From contig JAUIBT010000003.1 of the NCBI GenBank assembly GCA_030428255.1, positions 62,001 through 126,000 of the forward strand: a stretch of 64,000 bases of DNA, in the 5' to 3' direction. This document shows positions 60,115 to 64,000 of the stretch, one piece after another (position 1 is the first letter of the stretch; each line of letters begins with the position of its first letter). The notes under the pieces were generated by a model, which saw only the letters and a program-made list of their open reading frames with translations, was not told the origin of the DNA and made no database searches. Origin of the DNA: Alphaproteobacteria bacterium (GTDB lineage Bacteria; Pseudomonadota; Alphaproteobacteria; UBA7985; JAUIBT01). The position numbers and the translations under genes were made by a program.

Positions 60115-60810
60115 TTAGTCACAAGCGCCCAGCTTGTAGCCCAATCCGTGGACGGTCTCCACAGGCTCAGCGCCGACAGAGGCGAATTTGGCGCGCACCC
60201 GGCGCACATGGCTGTCAATCGTTCGATCCGAGACGATGCGGTGCAGGTCATAGGCCTGATCCATCAGGTTATCGCGGGTGAAGACCTTGCCCGGGCGCTG
60301 TAACAGCGTGCGAATAATGCCGAATTCGGTCACGGTCAGCACCACCTCTTGGCCGTCCCACCAGGCGCGGAACTCGTCCAGGTCGATCATCAAGCGGCCG
60401 TGGCTCAGAACGTTGCCGTTGCTTTGAGCCTGCGCACCGATGGTGTTGGCCTCTGCGCGGCGCAAGATTGCGCGCACACGGGCGACCAGCTCACGCGGGC
60501 TAAAGGGCTTGGCGACGTAGTCGTCACCGCCCAGCTCTAGGCCGACGATGCGGTCGATTTCGTCGTCTTTGGCGGACAAGAAAAGAATGGGTACCGCGCT
60601 GGTCTTACGAATTTCGCGGCAGACTTCGGTGCCTTCCATCTCGGGCATCATAATGTCGAGAATGATGATGTCCGGTGCCCTGTAATGAAACAGCTCCAGC
60701 CCCTGGCGGCCATTGGCGGCTTGTCGGACCGTGTAATCGGCCTGCTCAAGTGCAAAGCACACCACGTCGCGAATGTGGGGGTCGTCGTCAATGATGAGGA
60801 CTTCGGGCAT
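60115..60810 (-). CDS. OmpR-family response regulator
   Basis: This regulator of 231 residues has a receiver domain (acidic pair LIIDDDPHIR, phospho-aspartate in IIILDIMMPEMEG, switch threonine position in FLSAKDDEIDR, lysine in DDYVAKPFSPREL) and an OmpR winged helix (TVTEFGIIRTLLQRPGKVFT, RDNLMDQAYD, RTIDSHVRRVRAKF). It is the first gene of the two-gene system with the kinase. Its target is not evident; the divergent direction holds a 34-residue membrane peptide and a propionyl-CoA-synthetase-like gene. Confidence 0.94.
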   Translation of the reverse strand: MPEVLIIDDDPHIRDVVCFALEQADYTVRQAANGRQGLELFHYRAPDIIILDIMMPEMEGTEVCREIRKTSAVPILFLSAKDDEIDRIVGLELGGDDYVAKPFSPRELVARVRAILRRAEANTIGAQAQSNGNVLSHGRLMIDLDEFRAWWDGQEVVLTVTEFGIIRTLLQRPGKVFTRDNLMDQAYDLHRIVSDRTIDSHVRRVRAKFASVGAEPVETVHGLGYKLGACD

Positions 60811-61135
60811 AGGAGCTCCTGTTATTGGGCTTGTTTGTTATTGGGGCGATCAATCCGGCACGCGAGCGAGCGCAGGTTGCCAGCGGCAACCGTAAGGCCG
60901 CTTGCCTAAGCATGGCCTTAGCCCCAGGTGGTGGCAAGAAAAAGCCTTTGCATGCCTCTTGCACACACTTTGGTCACGCTTTGCTAAACCATGTCATGAA
61001 GCCTGCATGTCCATACCGCAAAGTAGCAGCATGACAGCAAGGCAAGCGCAACCGACCGAAGGCAACCGAGGTCCGCGCGCCTTGCTCCAAGGTTTCACCC
61101 ACTCCGTCGCGAGTGCCCACAACGAGGAAGTTATC
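60811..61135. other. Intergenic stretch without a recognised gene
   Basis: This gap lies between the minus-strand response regulator and the small plus-strand peptide gene. The 112-codon frame open across part of it lacks a ribosome site and any recognisable start. Divergent promoters should lie here but no confident boxes were seen. Confidence 0.5.
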
Positions 61136-61240
61136 ATGCTGATTCTGCGCGCCTTTGAGCAAGACCCCGCACTCTTGAGCCTGTTCGCCCTCGCCGGCGG
61201 CCTCGGGCTCATCGCCTTTGCCTTAGCGCTCCCGTTCTGA
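61136..61240 (+). CDS. Small single-helix membrane peptide, 34 residues
   Basis: The ATG at 61136 has GAGGAAG six bases upstream. The product begins MLILRAFEQDPALLSLF and continues with one hydrophobic helix (ALAGGLGLIAFALALPF). A terminator lies about 75 bp after the stop, so a short transcript carrying only this peptide is plausible. No homologue is recognised; function unknown. The good ribosome site, membrane helix and terminator together argue for a real gene, but it could be chance. Confidence 0.5.
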   Translation: MLILRAFEQDPALLSLFALAGGLGLIAFALALPF

Positions 61241-61316
61241 GGCAAAACTGGACTTTGTCCACCAGTACCAGATCCCTCCAGATCTCGGTTCTTTTCATTT
61301 GATCCCCAAACTCAGC

Positions 61317-61344
61317 CCCTCCCCATCTCGGGAGGGTTTTTTTT
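61317..61344 (+). terminator. Rho-independent terminator
   Basis: CCCTCCC pairs with GGGAGGG around CATCTC and is followed by eight T. It lies between the small peptide gene and the propionyl-CoA-synthetase-like gene and would end the small transcript. Confidence 0.92.
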
Positions 61345-61496
61345 GCCTGCAATAGCGCGCGCTTATGGCGCGAGCCCGCCGCGTTGACAGGCAAGGCCAA
61401 TTCTTATCTAACAGTGCGGTGACCAGACGAGACCACGTCATTTTCAGCGCAAATCAAACACAAAACCAAAGCGCTGGCACATTGGGAGCTCTAGCT

Positions 61497-63395
61497 ATGG
61501 CAGGCGAGTATAAGGCGCTGCATGATCGCTCAGTTCAAGATCCAGAAGGATTTTGGGGCGAAGCTGCAAAAGGAATCTATTGGAACCGCCGCTGGGATGC
61601 GGTTTTAGACGACAGCGAGGCGCCGGTTTACCGCTGGTTTAAGGGCGGTAAGCTCAATACCTGCTTTAACGCCGTTGACCGCCACGTGCGCGAAGGTCGC
61701 GGTGAGACCAAGGCCATCATCTATGACAGCCCGGTCACTGGCACCAAGGCCAGCTACACCTACAGCCAATTGCAGGACGAAGTGTCCCGTTTGGCGGGTG
61801 TGATCGCGGCGCAAGGCGTCGGCAAGGGTGATCGCGTCATCATCTATATGCCCATGATCCCGCAAGCGGTGTTTGCCATGCTGGCCTGCGCGCGCTTGGG
61901 CGCCATTCACTCGGTGGTGTTCGGCGGCTTTGCTGGCAACGAGCTGGCAACCCGCATCGACGACGCCGAAGCCAAGCTGATCCTCACTGCCTCTTGCGGT
62001 ATCGAGCCCAACCGCGTTGTGGCCTATATGCCGATGGTCAACGAGGCGCTGGAGATCGCCAAGCATCAGCCGAGCGCAGGCGTTTTGGTCTGGCAGCGCG
62101 AGCAGTGCCCGGCCGAGCTGACCGCTGGCCGCGACAAAGACTGGCAGGCCGAGCTTGCAGGCGCGACACCTGCCGATTGCGTACCCGTCGAGGCCACCGA
62201 TCCGCTCTATATCCTCTATACCTCGGGCACCACGGGCACGCCCAAGGGCATTGTGCGCGATAACGGCGGTCACGCAGTGGCGCTCTATTGGTCCATGAAG
62301 CATATCTATGGCGTTGAGCCGGGCGATGTTTATTGGGCGGCCTCGGATGTGGGCTGGGTCGTGGGGCACTCCTATATCTGCTATGCGCCGCTGCTGTACG
62401 GCGCAACCACGCTGATCTATGAGGGCAAGCCGGTCGGCACGCCCGACGCCGGCGCCTTTTGGCGGGTGATTGCTGAACATCGCGTCAAGGTCATGTTCAC
62501 CGCGCCCACAGCCATTCGTGCCATGAAACAGCAAGACCCGGAAGGACTGAAGGTCAAAGACTACGACCTGTCCTGCCTTAAGGCGCAGTTCGTGGCAGGG
62601 GAGCGCTGCGACCCCGATACGCTGCGCTGGTTGCAAAAGCATCTGGGCGTGCCGGTGGTGGATCACTGGTGGCAGACCGAAACCGGCTGGATGATCGCGG
62701 GCATTTGCTTGGGCGACGAGGCTCTGCCGGTCAAAGAGGGCTCGGCCAATCTGCCGGGGCCGACGTGGCAGATCGAGGCGCTGGACGCCGACGGTAAGCC
62801 AGTCGCGCCCGGTGAGACCGGCAATATCTGTGCCAAGCTGCCCATGCCGCCCGGCACCTTTCCGACCATTTGGGGCAATGCGGATCGCTATCGCCAAGCC
62901 TATCTGGACCCATTCCCTGGCTATTACATGACCGGCGACGCGGGCTATTTGGATGAAGACGGCTATATCTTCATCATGGCGCGCACCGACGACATCATCA
63001 ACGTCGCGGGGCATCGCCTGTCAACCGGCCAGATGGAAGAAGTGTTGAGCGATCACCCCTTGGTGGCTGAGTGTGCTGTCATCGGTGTTGCCGACGAACT
63101 GAAGGGCCAATTGCCTTTGGGCCTGTTAGTGCTCAATGCGGGCGCTGAGGACCAGGGCGAGCAGATCATCAAAGAGGTGGTGCAGTCGGTGCGCGAGGTC
63201 ATCGGTCCGGTGGCAGCCTTCAAGCTGGCGGCGGTGGTCAAGCGCCTGCCCAAGACCCGCTCAGGCAAGATTCTGCGCGGCATCATGCGAAAAATGGCCG
63301 ACGGCGAGGCCTACAAGGCACCAGCGACCATTGATGATATGGCGATCTTGCCTGAGGTGGAAGCGGCGCTGAAGACCTTGGGTTACGCCAAGTAA
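61497..63395 (+). CDS. prpE: Propionyl-CoA synthetase-like AMP-forming acyl-CoA synthetase
   Basis: This enzyme of 632 residues joins a short acid (propionate, possibly acetate) to CoA using ATP. The P-loop is YTSGTTGTPKGIVRDNGG, followed by WWQTETGWMI (acid pocket), YMTGDAGYLDEDGYIFIMAR (hinge) and the catalytic lysine in KRLPKTRSGKILRGIMRKMA, which is regulated by acetylation in this family. The N-terminal FWGEAAKGIYWNRRWDAVLD is of the PrpE type. The ATG at 61497 has GGGAG eight bases upstream; the longer frame is unsupported. Confidence 0.94.
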   Translation: MAGEYKALHDRSVQDPEGFWGEAAKGIYWNRRWDAVLDDSEAPVYRWFKGGKLNTCFNAVDRHVREGRGETKAIIYDSPVTGTKASYTYSQLQDEVSRLAGVIAAQGVGKGDRVIIYMPMIPQAVFAMLACARLGAIHSVVFGGFAGNELATRIDDAEAKLILTASCGIEPNRVVAYMPMVNEALEIAKHQPSAGVLVWQREQCPAELTAGRDKDWQAELAGATPADCVPVEATDPLYILYTSGTTGTPKGIVRDNGGHAVALYWSMKHIYGVEPGDVYWAASDVGWVVGHSYICYAPLLYGATTLIYEGKPVGTPDAGAFWRVIAEHRVKVMFTAPTAIRAMKQQDPEGLKVKDYDLSCLKAQFVAGERCDPDTLRWLQKHLGVPVVDHWWQTETGWMIAGICLGDEALPVKEGSANLPGPTWQIEALDADGKPVAPGETGNICAKLPMPPGTFPTIWGNADRYRQAYLDPFPGYYMTGDAGYLDEDGYIFIMARTDDIINVAGHRLSTGQMEEVLSDHPLVAECAVIGVADELKGQLPLGLLVLNAGAEDQGEQIIKEVVQSVREVIGPVAAFKLAAVVKRLPKTRSGKILRGIMRKMADGEAYKAPATIDDMAILPEVEAALKTLGYAK

Positions 63396-63436
63396 GTACG
63401 CGCAACGCGGTGGCCCAGACGGTCAAATGACTGCAC

Positions 63437-63479
63437 CGACAAGGCTGTTCGGATCCAAGCCGAGCAGCCTTGTCGTTTT
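63437..63479 (+). terminator. Rho-independent terminator after the propionyl-CoA-synthetase-like gene
   Basis: CGACAAGGCTG-TTCGG pairs with CCGAG-CAGCCTTGTCG and is followed by TTTT. It lies about 42 bp after the stop codon at 63395. Confidence 0.88.
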
Positions 63480-63633
63480 GCGGCTCAGCATTTTTGACCC
63501 TCGGGGCCTGACGTCATGCAAAACAAGTTCCGCCCAACCAGGATTTGCGCTAGGGCTTGAGGGCTCGACCCGCTTGTAAATCGTCGGCCAGGACCTTGGT
63601 CGAGCCGCCTGGACACCCCCGTGAGATCCTCGC

Positions 63634-64000
63634 ATGTCGGTTAAGAAAAAGCCCTCAGTCTTCAAGCGCGTTTGGAACGCCTTGTTTAAACCCGCGCGCC
63701 CTGTCTATTTGGAAGACAAAGCCAGCGGCAAAACCAAGCGGCGGGCCAAATCTCAGGCCACACAGGCGCGCGCTGCGCACAAGCCCGCCAAGCGCGCAGC
63801 GGAGGTCGAGACCACAGCGCTGACGCCGGACCAGCCCGCCTATTGGGGCTATATGGACGGCAAGGGCAATGTGCGCCTTAAGGGCTCGGATCGCGTTTTG
63901 GGCAAGTCGAACCGCAGCAAGAAGGCGGCCTTGCAAGATTTTGCTGAGCGTTTCGCTGACCAAGAAGCGCGGGTCGCCGTCTTGGAAAGCCTGGGGCAGA
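63634..64000 (+). CDS. Hypothetical protein, cut by the right edge
   Basis: From the ATG at 63634 an open frame runs to the window end (at least 122 residues). It starts MSVKKKPSVFKRVWNALFKP, has a strongly basic stretch (KTKRRAKSQATQARAAHKPA) and then a more mixed part (YWGYMDGKGNVRLKGSDRVL, KKAALQDFAERFADQEARV). The codon pattern is like that of the neighbours, which supports a real gene. I do not recognise the family with certainty; the alpha-helical, charged nature recalls DUF349-type proteins. No clear ribosome site was seen at the start. Confidence 0.65.
   Translation, partial: MSVKKKPSVFKRVWNALFKPARPVYLEDKASGKTKRRAKSQATQARAAHKPAKRAAEVETTALTPDQPAYWGYMDGKGNVRLKGSDRVLGKSNRSKKAALQDFAERFADQEARVAVLESLGQ

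Noticed and set aside
60902-61240. A 112-residue protein ending at 61240
   Set aside because: Its first part has no ribosome site and an odd composition; only the final 34 codons have a good start signal and a membrane helix.
61605-63014. Long open frame of 469 codons on the minus strand
   Set aside because: It lies entirely opposite the propionyl-CoA-synthetase-like gene, whose motifs are complete, and shows no recognisable domain of its own. GC-rich codon use leaves the antisense frame open.

Overview
The window reads as chromosome of a high-GC (by eye close to 60 percent), metabolically versatile alphaproteobacterium, probably an aquatic or marine heterotroph. The grounds are two complete TRAP transporter operons, a Liv-type ABC transporter, a DctB/DctD pair, a chromosomal thrC followed by an M16 peptidase, an SHP-type haem protein operon and a probable phosphonate oxygenase pair. 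This placement is inferred from gene content and was not tested by search. I found no rRNA, tRNA or CRISPR array. The left edge holds an IS5-type transposase remnant and a decayed fragment of a GFA-family gene. An intact GFA gene lies about 20.6 kb further on.

Region 1 (0.6-3.9 kb) has a CaiB/BaiF CoA-transferase and an acyl-CoA dehydrogenase, divergent from a LysR regulator. Region 2 (4.0-20.7 kb) is the most interesting part. It is a GntR-controlled set of operons that appears to import and degrade an amine: a Liv-type ABC importer with an aldehyde dehydrogenase; a zinc alcohol dehydrogenase; a tight four-gene operon of a glutamine-synthetase-like ligase, a flavin/2Fe-2S reductase, a cytochrome P450 and a class I glutamine-amidotransferase-like hydrolase; then an omega-aminotransferase and a second aldehyde dehydrogenase. 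A 13-bp palindrome, GTATAC-N-GTATAC, stands before three of these transcription units, with a weaker copy before a fourth. I propose gamma-glutamylation of an amine, P450 oxidation, removal of glutamate, then transamination and aldehyde oxidation. This resembles the aniline (AtdA1/AtdA2) and putrescine (PuuA/PuuD) routes, but with a P450 as the oxygenase.

Region 3 (20.9-29.7 kb) has the GFA gene, a dead LysR gene, a TRAP transporter with a citryl-CoA-lyase-like enzyme, a second P450, and an operon of cytochrome b561-dihaem fusion, SHP-type cytochrome and dihaem cytochrome. Region 4 (30-37 kb) has a DAO-type oxidase, a LysR regulator and a five-gene cassette of aminotransferase, acetyltransferase, two CoA-transferase subunits and an M20 deacylase. 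Region 5 (37-43 kb) has a MobR/MobA-like pair, a NYN-domain protein, a TmpA/TmpB-like phosphonate oxygenase pair and a TauE/SafE transporter.

Region 6 (43-52.5 kb) has a membrane-anchored Mur-ligase-like protein, an alpha/beta hydrolase, a C4-dicarboxylate-type TRAP operon (dctPQM) and its two-component system dctBD. The DctD protein lacks the usual GAFTGA threonine and the Walker B glutamate. Region 7 (52.6-64 kb) is more housekeeping in character: threonine synthase, M16 peptidase, a lipoprotein, a hydrolase, an EamA exporter, an OmpR-type two-component system, a 34-residue membrane peptide, a propionyl-CoA-synthetase-like enzyme and a gene cut by the right edge. Short tandem repeats of 10 to 24 bp are scattered through the intergenic gaps. 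At least two begin across the stop codon of the gene before them.
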